From Luteimonas sp. JM171 (lineage in GTDB: Bacteria > Pseudomonadota > Gammaproteobacteria > Xanthomonadales > Xanthomonadaceae), in the NCBI RefSeq assembly GCF_001717465.1, contig NZ_CP017074.1:364263-428262 (forward strand): DNA of 64,000 bases, read 5' to 3'. The notes beneath the pieces are model-generated. The model was given only the letters and a program-made list of their open reading frames with translations. It made no database searches and was not told where the DNA came from. This document shows, in pieces, positions 41,671 through 51,203 of this stretch. Positions within the stretch are counted from its first letter, which is position 1, and every line of letters starts with the position of its first letter. The translations under genes were made by a program, and so were the position numbers.

Positions 41671-42846
41671 TCAGGCGACGTCGAACACCTGCCGCAGGTA
41701 GGCCAGGTACCCCGAATCGTCACACATGGTCTTGCCGGGCGAATCGCTGAGCTTGGCTACCGGCTGGCCGTTGCAGCGGACCATCTTCATCACCACGCTC
41801 AGCGGCGGCACGCCCACGTCGTTGGTCAGGTTGGTCCCGATCCCGAACGACATCCGCGCCCGCCCGCGGAACCGCTGGTACAGACGCATCACCAGGTCGA
41901 TGTCGAGGCTGTCGCTGAACACCAGCACCTTGCCCATCGGGTCGATGCGATGCGCCTGCAGGTGCGCGATCATCCGCTCGCCCCATTCGAAGGGATCGCC
42001 CGAATCGTGGCGCATCCCGTCGAACAGCTTGCAGAAGTACAGGTCGAAGTCGCGCAGGAACGCATCCAGCCCGATCACGTCGGTCAGCGCGATCCCCAGG
42101 TCCCCGCGGTACTCGCGGGCCCAGCTGTCGAACGCCGCCACCTGGGAATCACGCAGCCGCGGCCCCAGCGCCTGGAACGCCTGCAGCCACTCGTGGGCCA
42201 TCGTCCCCTGCGGGTTGAGGCCCAGCCGGCGGGCCAGGTCGACGTTGCTGGTACCCGCGAACTTCGGCCCCAGCTCTTCGGCCAGCATCGCGACCACCTC
42301 GCCGTGCCACGCGCGCGAATAACGGCGGCGGGTGCCGAAGTCGGTGATCCGGCAGTCCTCGTAGCCCACCGCATCGCGCAGCCGCCCCGCCTTGTCCTTC
42401 AGCCTGCGCAGTCCTTCCCCGCGCACGTCGGCGCCGGCGGCGTGGCGCATGTGCACTTCGCTCACGATCGCCAGCAGCGGCACCTCGAACAGGATCGTGT
42501 GCAGCCACGGGCCGCTCGCTTCCAGCTCAACCCCGCCCTGTTCCGCCGACGACGCTCGCAGGCGCAGGTACTTGCGGTCCAGCCGGAACAGCCCGAGGAA
42601 ATCCACGAAGTCCGGCTTCATGAAGCGCAGGCCACGCAGCCAGTCCAGCTCTTCCCGGGCGAACCACAGCGTGCACAGCGCATCGATCTCGGACGAGATC
42701 TCATCGATATGCCGGGACAGGTCGACGCCGGGCGTCCGGCAACGGAACCGGTAGACCGCCTCGGCCGCCGGATGCTGGTGCAGCACCGCCTGCATCATGG
42801 TGAGTTTGTACAGGTCGGTGTCGAGCAGCGATTCAATGACCGGCAT
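41671..42846 (-). CDS. pncB: Nicotinate phosphoribosyltransferase
   Basis: The 391-residue enzyme salvages nicotinic acid into NaMN, feeding the same NAD pathway as nadE. Family blocks: [42 protein letters not shown] (catalytic His), [47 protein letters not shown] and [12 protein letters not shown]. The start at 42846 agrees with the E. coli N-terminus. Longer upstream reading enters the glycosyltransferase gene and is rejected. Confidence 0.96.
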   Translation of the reverse strand: MPVIESLLDTDLYKLTMMQAVLHQHPAAEAVYRFRCRTPGVDLSRHIDEISSEIDALCTLWFAREELDWLRGLRFMKPDFVDFLGLFRLDRKYLRLRASSAEQGGVELEASGPWLHTILFEVPLLAIVSEVHMRHAAGADVRGEGLRRLKDKAGRLRDAVGYEDCRITDFGTRRRYSRAWHGEVVAMLAEELGPKFAGTSNVDLARRLGLNPQGTMAHEWLQAFQALGPRLRDSQVAAFDSWAREYRGDLGIALTDVIGLDAFLRDFDLYFCKLFDGMRHDSGDPFEWGERMIAHLQAHRIDPMGKVLVFSDSLDIDLVMRLYQRFRGRARMSFGIGTNLTNDVGVPPLSVVMKMVRCNGQPVAKLSDSPGKTMCDDSGYLAYLRQVFDVA

Positions 42847-42863
42847 GGAGGGTTCCGCCGCGG

Positions 42864-43727
42864 CTACAGCGCGCGCAGGACGGCAATCGGGAAGCGGGCC
42901 CAGATCATCGCACACACGAGCATGCGGACCGGCAGGCTGCGCTGCGACGCCTCGAACTTGCGGAAGTAGCGCACCAGCCCCCGGTGCTTGTGCCACTCCA
43001 CGAACACCGGCCGCGAGCGGCTGGATACCCCCCGCACGTGCAGCACCCGCGCCCGGTTGGCCACGGCCACGAGCGCGCCCGATTCTCGCGCGCGCCGGCA
43101 CAGGTCGAGGTCCTCGGCGTGCAGCCGGTAGCCTTCGTCAAAGCCACCAAGCTGCTGGTACAGGGCGCGCGGCATCAGCATCAGCGCGCCGGACACCGCC
43201 TGCACGGGCTGCAGCACCAGCCCGTCGTCGGGCGGGATCGCCATGCTGGCCGACGTGGATCCGCCGGCCAGCATGGCGATCAGCATGGCGCCGAAGTCCG
43301 GGTCGCGGCGACGCGCGGCCGGGTCCCGCTTTCCCGCCTCGCCCACCAGGTCGGCCCCCAGCAGCACCGGTCCGGGCCCGTGGCCCCGGGCTGCAGCAAC
43401 CATGCCCGACAGCGTATCCGGCTCGACCATGAGGTCCGGGTTGACCAGCGCCACCCAGTGCGCCGCATTGGCGTCGGCCGCGGCCACGCCCTGGTTGCAC
43501 GCGGTGCCGAAGCCCGGGTTGTCGGGATTGGCGATGAAGCGCACCCGGGGATCGGCCGCGGCGTGACGCTGCACGATGGCCATGGTGTCGTCGCTGGAGG
43601 CGTTGTCCACCACCCGGATCTGCACCACGCCCTCGGCCGCGCGCAGCCGGTCCAGGCACTCGCCGATCGTCGAGGCGCTCTGATAGGTGACCACGACGGC
43701 TGCGATCGATTCACTCCGCACCGGCAT
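42864..43727 (-). CDS. Family 2 glycosyltransferase (rhamnosyltransferase-like)
   Basis: The 287-residue GT-A protein starts [21 protein letters not shown] and has [35 protein letters not shown] (the DxD-like metal region) and [20 protein letters not shown], the ED acceptor motif of GT2 enzymes. Such enzymes resemble WbbL/RfbF-type rhamnosyltransferases of cell-surface polysaccharides, but donor and acceptor are unknown. No signal or clear membrane anchor except a hydrophobic C-terminus ([15 protein letters not shown]). GAGGGAG precedes the ATG at 43727. It overlaps the neighbouring gene by 17 bases. Confidence 0.85.
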   Translation of the reverse strand: MPVRSESIAAVVVTYQSASTIGECLDRLRAAEGVVQIRVVDNASSDDTMAIVQRHAAADPRVRFIANPDNPGFGTACNQGVAAADANAAHWVALVNPDLMVEPDTLSGMVAAARGHGPGPVLLGADLVGEAGKRDPAARRRDPDFGAMLIAMLAGGSTSASMAIPPDDGLVLQPVQAVSGALMLMPRALYQQLGGFDEGYRLHAEDLDLCRRARESGALVAVANRARVLHVRGVSSRSRPVFVEWHKHRGLVRYFRKFEASQRSLPVRMLVCAMIWARFPIAVLRAL

Positions 43728-44586
43728 CTCCCTCTTCCAGCACCGGCCCGGCCGCCGGGAACAGCTCGCGCTGCGGCGGCTCGCCATCGATCCCGGCGAG
43801 CGCTTCGTGCAGCCGCGCCCGCTGTGCGCGCAGCGGATCGCCCATCAGGAAATCCGCCAGCCGGGGATGCCAGGCCGGCCAGCGCGAGGCCAGCGCGGCC
43901 ATGTCCCCTTCGGCCGGGCCGCCTTCGCCGCCGCGCGCGACGAAGGCGGTTTCGCACAGCACATTGCGCCAGCCCAGGCCCGACAGGCGCAGCGAAAGAT
44001 CAATCAGCGCGGCATACCAGGACCCGTAACTGGAAGCGTCCAGCCCGCCCACGCGTTCGCGCGCGCTGCCCCGGAGCAGCACCGCGTGCCCGACCGCGGC
44101 TGGCAGTTCCGGATGCAGCGGCCGCAGCTTCGCGCAGGCCCGACCGATCCGCGCCAGTTGGCCGGGCACCGGGTCCACTTCGCCGATCCGGGGCCAGGCC
44201 GCCGCCTCCCCGGCGTTGCACCACGGCGTGGCCGTGGCGATCGACGCGTCGCGCGAGAAGCACGCTGCAAGCGCTTCGAGCCAGCCCGGCGCCGGGATCG
44301 CATCGGGTGCCAGCACCGCCACGTCGGCCCCGCCGCAGGCCCGCAGCGCCTCATCCAGGTGCGCCACCTCGCCAATGGCGCGCTGGCGGCGGCTGTAGTC
44401 GGCGTGCATGCGCGTGGCAGCCAGCCATTTCTCCACGATCGCGAGCCCGCGCGGGCCGGCCCTGGCGTCGTCCGCCAGCCATACGCGTGTGCGCGCCGGC
44501 GTGCCGGCATCAAGCGCCGCCAGGCAGGCATCCAGCGCATCGTCGTCGGTCCCCAATGGCAGCAGGACAACCGGCAGCACGGACAT
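43711..44586 (-). CDS. Glycosyltransferase-like protein (GT2-related)
   Basis: The 291-residue protein opens LPVVLLPLGTDDDALDACLAALDAG, like the first strand and helix of a GT2 fold, and has VWLADDARAGPRGLAIVEKW, HLDEALRACGGADVAVLAPDAIPAPGWLEAL and a later GGLDASSYGSWYAALIDLSLRL. The DxD equivalent is AVLAPDAI, so the metal site is reduced and activity is uncertain. It sits 15 bases after xpsD in the same direction and overlaps the second glycosyltransferase by 17 bases. It may belong to surface-polysaccharide synthesis or to a distal part of the xps transcript. Confidence 0.7.
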   Translation of the reverse strand: MSVLPVVLLPLGTDDDALDACLAALDAGTPARTRVWLADDARAGPRGLAIVEKWLAATRMHADYSRRQRAIGEVAHLDEALRACGGADVAVLAPDAIPAPGWLEALAACFSRDASIATATPWCNAGEAAAWPRIGEVDPVPGQLARIGRACAKLRPLHPELPAAVGHAVLLRGSARERVGGLDASSYGSWYAALIDLSLRLSGLGWRNVLCETAFVARGGEGGPAEGDMAALASRWPAWHPRLADFLMGDPLRAQRARLHEALAGIDGEPPQRELFPAAGPVLEEGDAGAE

Positions 44587-44601
44587 CCGCGTCCCGTCCC
44601 G

Positions 44602-46887
44602 TCAGTCGGCGCCTTCGCCGGCCTGCTGCGCCGCGCGCGCGGCGTCCTCGCGCTGGTGGAGCGGCTCCATGGCCCGGAACCGGCGGCTGTACTCGTCGGT
44701 GAGCCGTCGTGCGTCCACCGGATTGCGCACGATGTTGGGCGTGAGCAGGATGATGACCTCGGTGCGCTCGGTGCGGTTGCGCTGCTGGCCGAACAGGGCG
44801 CCGACCACCGGGATGCGGCTCAGGCCCGGCAGCCCGGACGACCCACGGCTGGTGCCATCGGTAATCAGCCCGGCCAGCATCACCGTCTCACCCGACTGCA
44901 CCGCCGCCTCGGTCTTCAGGTAGCGGGTATCGATGCGCACGTTGCCGTACTCGTCCGGGTCGCCCAGCGGCGAGCTGACTTCCTGGGCGATGTCCAGGAA
45001 CACGGTGCCATCCTGGGTGATGCGCGGGCGCACCTTGAGGATGATGCCGGTATCCAGGTACTGCACCTGGGAATAGGCGGTATCGCTGCCGACCACGGGG
45101 TTGATGGACACCGAATTGACCGGGATCCGGCTGCCGACGTTGAACTCGGCCTCGGCGTTGTTGCGCACGAACACCGAGGGCGTCTGCAGCAGGCGCAGGT
45201 CGGTGACGTCGTCCAGCGCGCTGATGATGGCGGCGGCGTCGTTCTTGAACAGCATCCAGGTCATGCCCGGGCTGTCGCCCGAACCGATGATGTTGCCGCC
45301 GAAGGTGCTCCAGCTGCGCGGCAGCGAGGGGTTGTCGCGCAGGCTCAGGCTGGGCAGCCCGAATGCCTGCTGGCCGCCGTTCTCGATGAACCAGTTGACC
45401 CCGTAGCGCAGCTCGTCGGTCAACGCGACCTCCACCACCTGCGCTTCGATGTGGACCTGCATGGGCATCACGTCCAAGCGTTCGACCACTTCGCGGATCG
45501 ACTTCCAGGCCTGCGAGGTGGCCCGCACCAGCAGGGTGTTGGTTTCCTCCACCGCCGATACGCCCACCTCCACGCCGTCCACCTCCAGGGTCACGCTACC
45601 CGAACCCGGGCCGGCGTCACCCAGGTCCAGCTGGCCGCCCGAGCCGCCCATGCCACTGCGCCCGCCGGTCCCGGAGGAACGGCCCGCCTGGGCGCCCTGC
45701 CCGCGCCGGCGGTTGCCGTCGCCGTCGCCGAACTCGCCACCCACCGGCAGGCTGCTGCCGCGCCCGCCCACGCCGCTGCCACGGATGGTGGTGGATTGCA
45801 GCCCGGGCATCAGCGAGGCCGAACCGCCGCTGTCCCGGCGCCCGCCGCCGGCGCCGAACACCTCGGCCAGGCGGTCAGCCAGGTCCATGGCCTTGATGTA
45901 CTTGAGCTCGTAGGAGTAAAGCCGCGCCTCGCCGCCGGCGCTGTCGATCCGCTCCAGCCACCGCTGCACCTCACCCAGGTACTCCGCCTGCGGGGTGATC
46001 ACCATGATCGCGTTGGCGCCATCGAGCGGCATGAAGCGGAACATGCCCGCCACCGGCGATCCGCTTTCCTCGCCGAACACCGCCTCCAGGTCAGCGACCA
46101 CCTGCGAGGCCCGTCCGGTCTCGAGCGGGAACACGCCCACCGACATCCCGGCCAGCCAGTCGACGTCGAAGATCTCGATCGTGCGCAGGTAGTTCTCCAG
46201 CTCGGTGGCGGTGCCGGCAATGGTGATGACGTTGCGCGCGTTGTCGGCGCTGACGATTGCGTCCGGGCGGGCGTAGGGCCCGAGCACCTTTTCCATCTCC
46301 GTGGCGGAGATGTAGCGCAGCGGCACCGTGCGCACCTCGAACCCGCGCGCACCCTCGGTGCCGCCTGCGCGCGGCGCCACCGTGCCCGTGGCCACCGCCC
46401 CCTCGGCGGGCACGATGTTGTAGCGGCCGCCGCTGTAGATCATGCGCGCGTTGTTCCAGCCCAGCACCATCTCCAGCAGGTTCAGCGCGCCGGCTGCGCC
46501 CACCGGCCGCGGGGTGGCCAGGGTCACCGTGCCCTGCACTTCCGGCGCGATCACGTAGTTCTGCCCGAGCATGTCGCCCAGGATCGCCTTCACCACCGCG
46601 TGCAGCGGCGCGCCCTCGAAGTTGAAGGTCGACTCGCCGGTGCTGGCCGCCAGGCCCGGGCGCGGGGCGGACGCTGCGGACTGGTTGATGGTCTGGCCGC
46701 TGCCACGGCGGACCTGGGCTCGCGGCGCCTCGTCCTCGTCATCGAGCAGGGTGCTCTGGATCACCGGCACCGGTGGCGCATCGGTGGTGCCCGCGCGCTG
46801 GACCTGGGGCACCGGCGTGGCGCACGCGGCAAGCAGGAGGGCCAGGGCGGCGCCCAGCGGCGCCTTGAACCATCTGGAAAGCATCAT
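44602..46887 (-). CDS. xpsD: Type II secretion secretin GspD/XpsD
   Basis: The 761-residue outer-membrane secretin has a signal peptide with lipobox LLLAACATP, as known for XpsD lipoprotein. A low-complexity region (25-90) is followed by N0-N3 domains (NFEGAPLHAVVKAILGDMLGQNYVI, VRTVPLRYISATEMEKVL, VGVFPLETGRASQVVADLEAVFG). A Gly/Ser/Arg-rich insertion lies at about 350-440. The secretin core has VEAQVVEVALTDELRYGVNWF, SSPLGDPDEYGNVRIDTRYLKTEAAVQSGETVMLAGLI and VPVVGALFGQQRNRTERTEVIILLTP-type sequence. Starts at 46887 and 46884 are equivalent. It is last in the xps operon, 10 bases after xpsN. Confidence 0.95.
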   Translation of the reverse strand: MMLSRWFKAPLGAALALLLAACATPVPQVQRAGTTDAPPVPVIQSTLLDDEDEAPRAQVRRGSGQTINQSAASAPRPGLAASTGESTFNFEGAPLHAVVKAILGDMLGQNYVIAPEVQGTVTLATPRPVGAAGALNLLEMVLGWNNARMIYSGGRYNIVPAEGAVATGTVAPRAGGTEGARGFEVRTVPLRYISATEMEKVLGPYARPDAIVSADNARNVITIAGTATELENYLRTIEIFDVDWLAGMSVGVFPLETGRASQVVADLEAVFGEESGSPVAGMFRFMPLDGANAIMVITPQAEYLGEVQRWLERIDSAGGEARLYSYELKYIKAMDLADRLAEVFGAGGGRRDSGGSASLMPGLQSTTIRGSGVGGRGSSLPVGGEFGDGDGNRRRGQGAQAGRSSGTGGRSGMGGSGGQLDLGDAGPGSGSVTLEVDGVEVGVSAVEETNTLLVRATSQAWKSIREVVERLDVMPMQVHIEAQVVEVALTDELRYGVNWFIENGGQQAFGLPSLSLRDNPSLPRSWSTFGGNIIGSGDSPGMTWMLFKNDAAAIISALDDVTDLRLLQTPSVFVRNNAEAEFNVGSRIPVNSVSINPVVGSDTAYSQVQYLDTGIILKVRPRITQDGTVFLDIAQEVSSPLGDPDEYGNVRIDTRYLKTEAAVQSGETVMLAGLITDGTSRGSSGLPGLSRIPVVGALFGQQRNRTERTEVIILLTPNIVRNPVDARRLTDEYSRRFRAMEPLHQREDAARAAQQAGEGAD

Positions 46888-46897
46888 GGGCTGCACT

Positions 46898-47659
46898 CTA
46901 AGGGTTCTCCTGCGCCGCTGCCGGCGCCTGCTGTCGCTGCTCGCGCAGGCGGGCGCGTCGCTCCTCGATCCTGCGCCGGATCGCCTCGGCCTGCTGCGCC
47001 GGCGTGACCTCCTCGGCCGCCGGGGCGGATTCGCGGATGGTGTCGCTGGACGCATCGTCCGCGGCGCGGCGCCGGGGCGCGCCGTCATCGTCCGCGACGG
47101 CTCGCGCATCGGCGCCGCCGTCGGTCCCCGTCACAGGCGTGGGCGGCTGCCCCCCCACCCCGTCATACACCCTGAGCTCGAGCACGCGTTCGCCCTCCGG
47201 GCCGGCGAAGGTCGCGGCCCGGGGCTGCACCGACACCAGGCGCCAGCCGGGCGCCTGGCGCGCCGTCTCGCCGACGCGGAAGGACACCGCCTCGCCGTCT
47301 TCGCGCTGCACGATCGCCATCTCCAGCCCGGGGGTGATCAGGACGCTGGTCAGGACCACGTCAAATCCGTCCGGCGCCCCGCCTTCGCCGCCCTCGCCGG
47401 GATCGAGCAGGAACGGGCGGTGGCGGCGGTCGGGTGCGAACAGCGCCCGCTCCACGATCGCCGGGTATTGGCCGGGCGGGCCGAGCCGCTCGCCGCCCGC
47501 GCCGCCCCCCTGGGGCAGCGGCTGCAGCAGCGCGGGATCCTCCGGGAGGGCCTCCACCCGCCCTCCCAGGCCGGCGGCGGCAAGGACCCACGTCACCACC
47601 GCCCACAGCGCCACCGCGGCGAGCAGCCAGGTGCGGGGGCCGGCCTGGTCAATCCGCAT
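46898..47659 (-). CDS. xpsN: Type II secretion protein XpsN (GspC-like)
   Basis: The 253-residue protein has a short cytoplasmic start, one membrane helix (WLLAAVALWAVVTWVLAAAG, residues 11-30) and a periplasmic domain about 60-160 (ALFAPDRRHRPF, LTSVLITPGLEMAIVQREDGEAVSFRVGE, GWRLVSVQPRAATF) resembling the homology region of GspC. The C-terminus (RIEERRARLREQRQQ) is charged and helical. In Xanthomonas, XpsN forms a complex with XpsL and XpsM and links to XpsD, taking the GspC role. It overlaps xpsM by 11 bases. Confidence 0.86.
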   Translation of the reverse strand: MRIDQAGPRTWLLAAVALWAVVTWVLAAAGLGGRVEALPEDPALLQPLPQGGGAGGERLGPPGQYPAIVERALFAPDRRHRPFLLDPGEGGEGGAPDGFDVVLTSVLITPGLEMAIVQREDGEAVSFRVGETARQAPGWRLVSVQPRAATFAGPEGERVLELRVYDGVGGQPPTPVTGTDGGADARAVADDDGAPRRRAADDASSDTIRESAPAAEEVTPAQQAEAIRRRIEERRARLREQRQQAPAAAQENP

Positions 47660-48263
47660 CGGCCACTCCTTCCGGCGACGGGCGCACGTAGCCGACCAGG
47701 TCGAAGCTGACGTCCAGGCCCAGCCCCTGCCCGGACGCCGCCGCGTCGGCGAAGGACTGCTGCGCCAGCAGGTTGAGGTTCTCCACGAACAGGCGTGGCG
47801 CACCGCTTTCCAGGGCGTGCAGCACGCTTGCCAGCTCGGCGTTGCCGCAGCGCAGGCGCACGCCGACCACCGCGCGCGGGAAGCGCTGTTCCCGGGTTTC
47901 GGTCATCGGCGAGCGGTTGATGATGGCGCAGCTGCGATTGCCCGGGCTGGCCTGGGCAACGGTGGTTTCCAGGCGCTGCACCAGCGCTGCGGCGGCGCGC
48001 TCGGGGCTGGACTCGGCCATGAAACCGGGTTCGCGGGCCGCCCGCGCCTCCAGTTCCGCCAGCCGCTCGCGCACCTGCGGCTGCTGCGCCAGCGCCATCC
48101 GGGCCCGCAGGTCGCGCTGCTGCAAGGCCTCGATGCGCGCGTCCAGCTCCAGCATCGGCCGCGTCCACCACGGGTGCACCAGCACCAGGTAGGCGGCGGC
48201 CAGGGCCAGCAGGAGCAGGCCCAGCGCAAGCCAGCGCTCGCGGTCAGGGATCGCGCTGCGCAT
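47649..48263 (-). CDS. xpsM: Type II secretion protein GspM/XpsM
   Basis: The 204-residue inner-membrane protein has one membrane helix (WLALGLLLLALAAAYLVLVHPWW) near the N-terminus, then a coiled-coil stretch (LELDARIEALQQRDLRARMALAQQ) and a ferredoxin-like periplasmic domain. It belongs to the inner-membrane platform with XpsL. The start at 48263 has GGAGG upstream and overlaps xpsL by 20 bases; the ATG at 48299 is 12 residues longer and lacks a site. Confidence 0.88.
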   Translation of the reverse strand: MRSAIPDRERWLALGLLLLALAAAYLVLVHPWWTRPMLELDARIEALQQRDLRARMALAQQPQVRERLAELEARAAREPGFMAESSPERAAAALVQRLETTVAQASPGNRSCAIINRSPMTETREQRFPRAVVGVRLRCGNAELASVLHALESGAPRLFVENLNLLAQQSFADAAASGQGLGLDVSFDLVGYVRPSPEGVADAD

Positions 48264-49425
48264 CGGCGCCTCCAGAAGCGGGCGGACCGGCATCGTCATC
48301 GGCCACCACCAGTTCCGCGGCCAGCGTGAACCGGTCGCGCCGGCTGCGGGGATCGGGCTGCAGCGCGCCCGCCAGCGCCGGCTCGCGCCACAGGGCAGAT
48401 TCGCCGAGCTCGCGCACCAGCGCCGAGGCCTCGGTGCTCTGGCCGATCAACAGCAGGCGGCCCTCCTCGACCGAAAGCTTCTCGAGGAATGAATGCTCCG
48501 GCAGCCGGCGGCTGAGCTCATCGAGCACTTCCACCATCGTCGGACGCGCCGCTCGCAGCGACGCCAGGTACGCCATGCCCTCGATATGGTCGGCCACCTG
48601 GCGGCGCTGGTTGGACGCCTCGCGCGCCTGGGCGATGCGCTGCCGCGAAGCTTGCTCAAAGGCGTCGGCGGCATCGCGGCGGTTGTCGAGCACCATCCAC
48701 ATCGCGCTGGCCAGCGCCACCAGCGACAGTGCCGCCAGGGCCAGGTTCCAACGTGCCCAGGGGTCGGCGCGGCGATGGCGCACGGCCGGCGGCAGCAGGT
48801 TGATGCCCAGCGGATCGCCTGCCGCGTCATCGAGGTCGACGCCGGCCAGGCCCGCGGCCGGGCCGCCCACGGCGGCGACTGCCGCATCGCACACTGCCCG
48901 CGGAACCACGACCAGTTCGGCCTCAAGCTGGCCATCGGGCCGGCGGCCGGTGACGCGGGCGGCGTGGCGGACGTCGGCGGCGGAGAACGGCGTTTGCCGG
49001 TCGATCTCGAACCCGAGCACGTCGTGCAGCCGCTCGGCAGCCGCGGCCGGAACCACCATCGGGCGCCGCAGGGCCGCATCGGCAGGCAGCACCAGCCAGC
49101 GGGGCAGGGCCGCGATGGCCGACGGCAGGAGGCCCTGCAGCGGATCCTCCGGCGTCTCTGCCACCGGTCCGGGCAGCCGCGCCAGGCGGCGGGCCTGGCC
49201 GCTGCGCTCAAGCGCCACGTCCAGGCCGCCGGCCTGCCGGCGCAGGAGCAGGCGCCGGCCATCAAGTTCCAGCAGGGCGCGCACGCGCGCCGGCAGCCAG
49301 CTCGCCAGGGCCCGGCCCCACCAGCGCCAGAACCCCCCTACCCCCGGGGCGAGACGGCCGCCAGCCATCCCGCCCAGGCGCTCGCGCAGCGGCTTGCGTG
49401 CAGCGATGTCGGCCTCGCTCGTCAT
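48244..49425 (-). CDS. xpsL: Type II secretion protein GspL/XpsL
   Basis: The 393-residue platform protein has a cytoplasmic actin-like/PilM-like N-part (1-225), one membrane helix (WNLALAALSLVALASAMWMVLD) and a periplasmic PilN-like domain with a coiled coil (ADAFEQASRQRIAQAREASNQRRQ). GspL recruits the ATPase GspE to the membrane. The start at 49425 gives the family-like APGVGGFWRWWGRALASWLPAR region close to the N-terminus; a GTG at 49518 would add 31 residues. The 163 bases between it and xpsK hold no gene and no clear promoter that I can see. Confidence 0.86.
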   Translation of the reverse strand: MTSEADIAARKPLRERLGGMAGGRLAPGVGGFWRWWGRALASWLPARVRALLELDGRRLLLRRQAGGLDVALERSGQARRLARLPGPVAETPEDPLQGLLPSAIAALPRWLVLPADAALRRPMVVPAAAAERLHDVLGFEIDRQTPFSAADVRHAARVTGRRPDGQLEAELVVVPRAVCDAAVAAVGGPAAGLAGVDLDDAAGDPLGINLLPPAVRHRRADPWARWNLALAALSLVALASAMWMVLDNRRDAADAFEQASRQRIAQAREASNQRRQVADHIEGMAYLASLRAARPTMVEVLDELSRRLPEHSFLEKLSVEEGRLLLIGQSTEASALVRELGESALWREPALAGALQPDPRSRRDRFTLAAELVVADDDAGPPASGGADAQRDP

Positions 49426-49588
49426 CAGGTACGCAGGCGCCCTCCACATCCAGCGAAACGGAACCCCGGCCGCGCCGGCAGCCCCCCACTCCCCGCGCGC
49501 GCCAGCTTGCGAAAGCACGCGCCCATGGGGGCGCGGCTGTCGATACTACACGCTCCCCGGCGCTGGACTGCACGCCCCCGCACGCTGC

Positions 49589-50467
49589 TCATCCACCCTC
49601 GGCGGCCACCGCGCCCTCCTGCCATCGCAGCGCGGTATACGCGGCACCCGGCAGCACGCCGCCGGCACGCACGACCGCGCGCAGGAGCGACTGACGGCCA
49701 TCGGGCAGCCACGCGCGGCTTTCGATGCTGTAGGTGCCGGTGCCCGCGGCGCCCACGACCACGGGGGCTGTTGCTCCCGCCTCGGCCTGGCGGGCCGCCA
49801 GCACCGGGCCGGGGTCGATCCCGGCGGCCTGCAGCACCACGCTGCCGGCGTAGTTGGGATCGGGCAGCGCCCTGCCCGTGTGCACGGTGACATGCGGGGC
49901 CATGCGTGCCGGGAGGCCGGGCGGCATGCCCAGCACGAGCTCCAGCTCCGACACCGCCTCGAAGGGCGCATCCTTTGCGCCATAGGGCAGCCCCGCGGCC
50001 GCGTACTGCGGGTCCTCGGCTGCGCCAACGGCCTGGCCCAGGTCGTCGGGATCACGCCAGTCGATGATGGCCCCGGCCAGGCGCGCGGCGTCCGCGGGCT
50101 CGGTACCCAGTGCTTCGAGCAGGTCGGCGAGCAAGCCGTGTTCGGCGACGTTGAGATCCACCTTGCCGGTTTCATCAACGATCCGCACCTGCACGGCGAC
50201 GCCGCCGAAGCTCCAGTCGTAGGGACGTCCGTCGGCGATCCAGCGGCTCTGGGGATCGGCGTCGCGCAGCCGGAGCAGCGCATATTCCAGCCCGGCGCGC
50301 GCGGCCTGGTCGCCAACCACCGCGTGCGACAACACCCGGCCCTGGATCTGCTCGATGCGCGCGGTGAGCGCAAACGCACCCACCAGCGCAGTGAGGAGCA
50401 CGATCAGCCACAGCACCAACAGCAGCGCCGCGCCACGCTGTTGATCCCTGCAGCGCCGGCGGCTCAT
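49589..50467 (-). CDS. xpsK: Type II secretion minor pseudopilin GspK/XpsK
   Basis: The 292-residue protein has a prepilin leader MSRRRCRDQQRG cut after G12 and a hydrophobic helix AALLLVLWLIVLLTALVGAF. It lacks Glu at +5, which is characteristic of GspK at the pseudopilus tip. The large domain contains DETGKVDLNVAEHGLLADLL and IIDWRDPDD, typical GspK blocks. The ATG overlaps the xpsJ TGA (ATGA). Confidence 0.9.
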   Translation of the reverse strand: MSRRRCRDQQRGAALLLVLWLIVLLTALVGAFALTARIEQIQGRVLSHAVVGDQAARAGLEYALLRLRDADPQSRWIADGRPYDWSFGGVAVQVRIVDETGKVDLNVAEHGLLADLLEALGTEPADAARLAGAIIDWRDPDDLGQAVGAAEDPQYAAAGLPYGAKDAPFEAVSELELVLGMPPGLPARMAPHVTVHTGRALPDPNYAGSVVLQAAGIDPGPVLAARQAEAGATAPVVVGAAGTGTYSIESRAWLPDGRQSLLRAVVRAGGVLPGAAYTALRWQEGAVAAEGG

Positions 50468-51150
50468 TGCGCCAGCTCCGGGAACGCCCCGTCGAGGCGG
50501 CCCTGCCCCTGCACCAGCGAGACCACCAGCGGCGGCCATGGGCCTTCGCGCTCGCCTTCGATCTCGATGCGCACCTGCAGCGGCAGCTGGGAGGAATCGG
50601 GCCACTGGCTGAGCCAGCCGGTCAGCGCGCCCTCGCGATCGATCCCGCGATAGCTCAGGCGCACGCTGCCCAACCCATCGGCCAGCGGCTCCGGCGGGCG
50701 GGGCGGCTCCTCGCGCCAGGTCTGGCCGGCCAGGACGGTGGCAAACGAAACCTCCAGGCGCAGGCCATCCCGGTCGCGAACCACGGCCAGATCGTGCAGC
50801 GCCGGCCCGCCATGCCCCAGGTACGGCGGCAGGTCACTGACAAATTGCATGCGGTCGGCTTCGCCGGTGAAGCGCAGCGGCTCACCGGTGCGCTCGTCCA
50901 CCTCGAATGCAAACGGGTGCGCGGATGCCAGCCGGCGGCGGAGGAAGCCTTCCACCGCCCGGATGCGCTCGGCCTGGCGTGCCATTTCCTCGCCCCGCTC
51001 GACCGTGGCCGTGGCCGCGCGCAGGGTGGCGAAGGCCAGCGTCAGTCCTGCCGCGAGCAGGGCGGTGGCCACCAGCACCTCGATCAGGGTGAAGCCCCGC
51101 AGCGTCCGGCGCTGCAGCGGAGCAGCGTCAGGACCGACGCGACCCGCCAT
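50464..51150 (-). CDS. xpsJ: Type II secretion minor pseudopilin GspJ/XpsJ
   Basis: The 228-residue protein has the prepilin motif RTLRG/FTLIEVLVATALLAAGLTLAF with Glu at +5, then a globular domain (FEVDERTGEPLRFTGEADRMQFVSDL). A start at 51150 gives a leader of 19 residues; an ATG at 51201, three bases after the xpsI stop, would give an unusually long leader of 36 but would be well placed for coupling. It is cleaved and methylated by the prepilin peptidase and joins the pseudopilus tip with K and I. Confidence 0.86.
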   Translation of the reverse strand: MAGRVGPDAAPLQRRTLRGFTLIEVLVATALLAAGLTLAFATLRAATATVERGEEMARQAERIRAVEGFLRRRLASAHPFAFEVDERTGEPLRFTGEADRMQFVSDLPPYLGHGGPALHDLAVVRDRDGLRLEVSFATVLAGQTWREEPPRPPEPLADGLGSVRLSYRGIDREGALTGWLSQWPDSSQLPLQVRIEIEGEREGPWPPLVVSLVQGQGRLDGAFPELAQ

Positions 51151-51203
51151 GGCGGCAACGGTGTGCCGGGCCGGTCCGCACGGGCGCATGCGGATTGCCA
51201 TGC

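Noticed and set aside
43687..47007. About 1,100-codon plus-strand frame opposite xpsD and the glycosyltransferases
   Set aside because: Antisense shadow of GC-rich genes, His/Arg/Gln-rich, no signal or motif.
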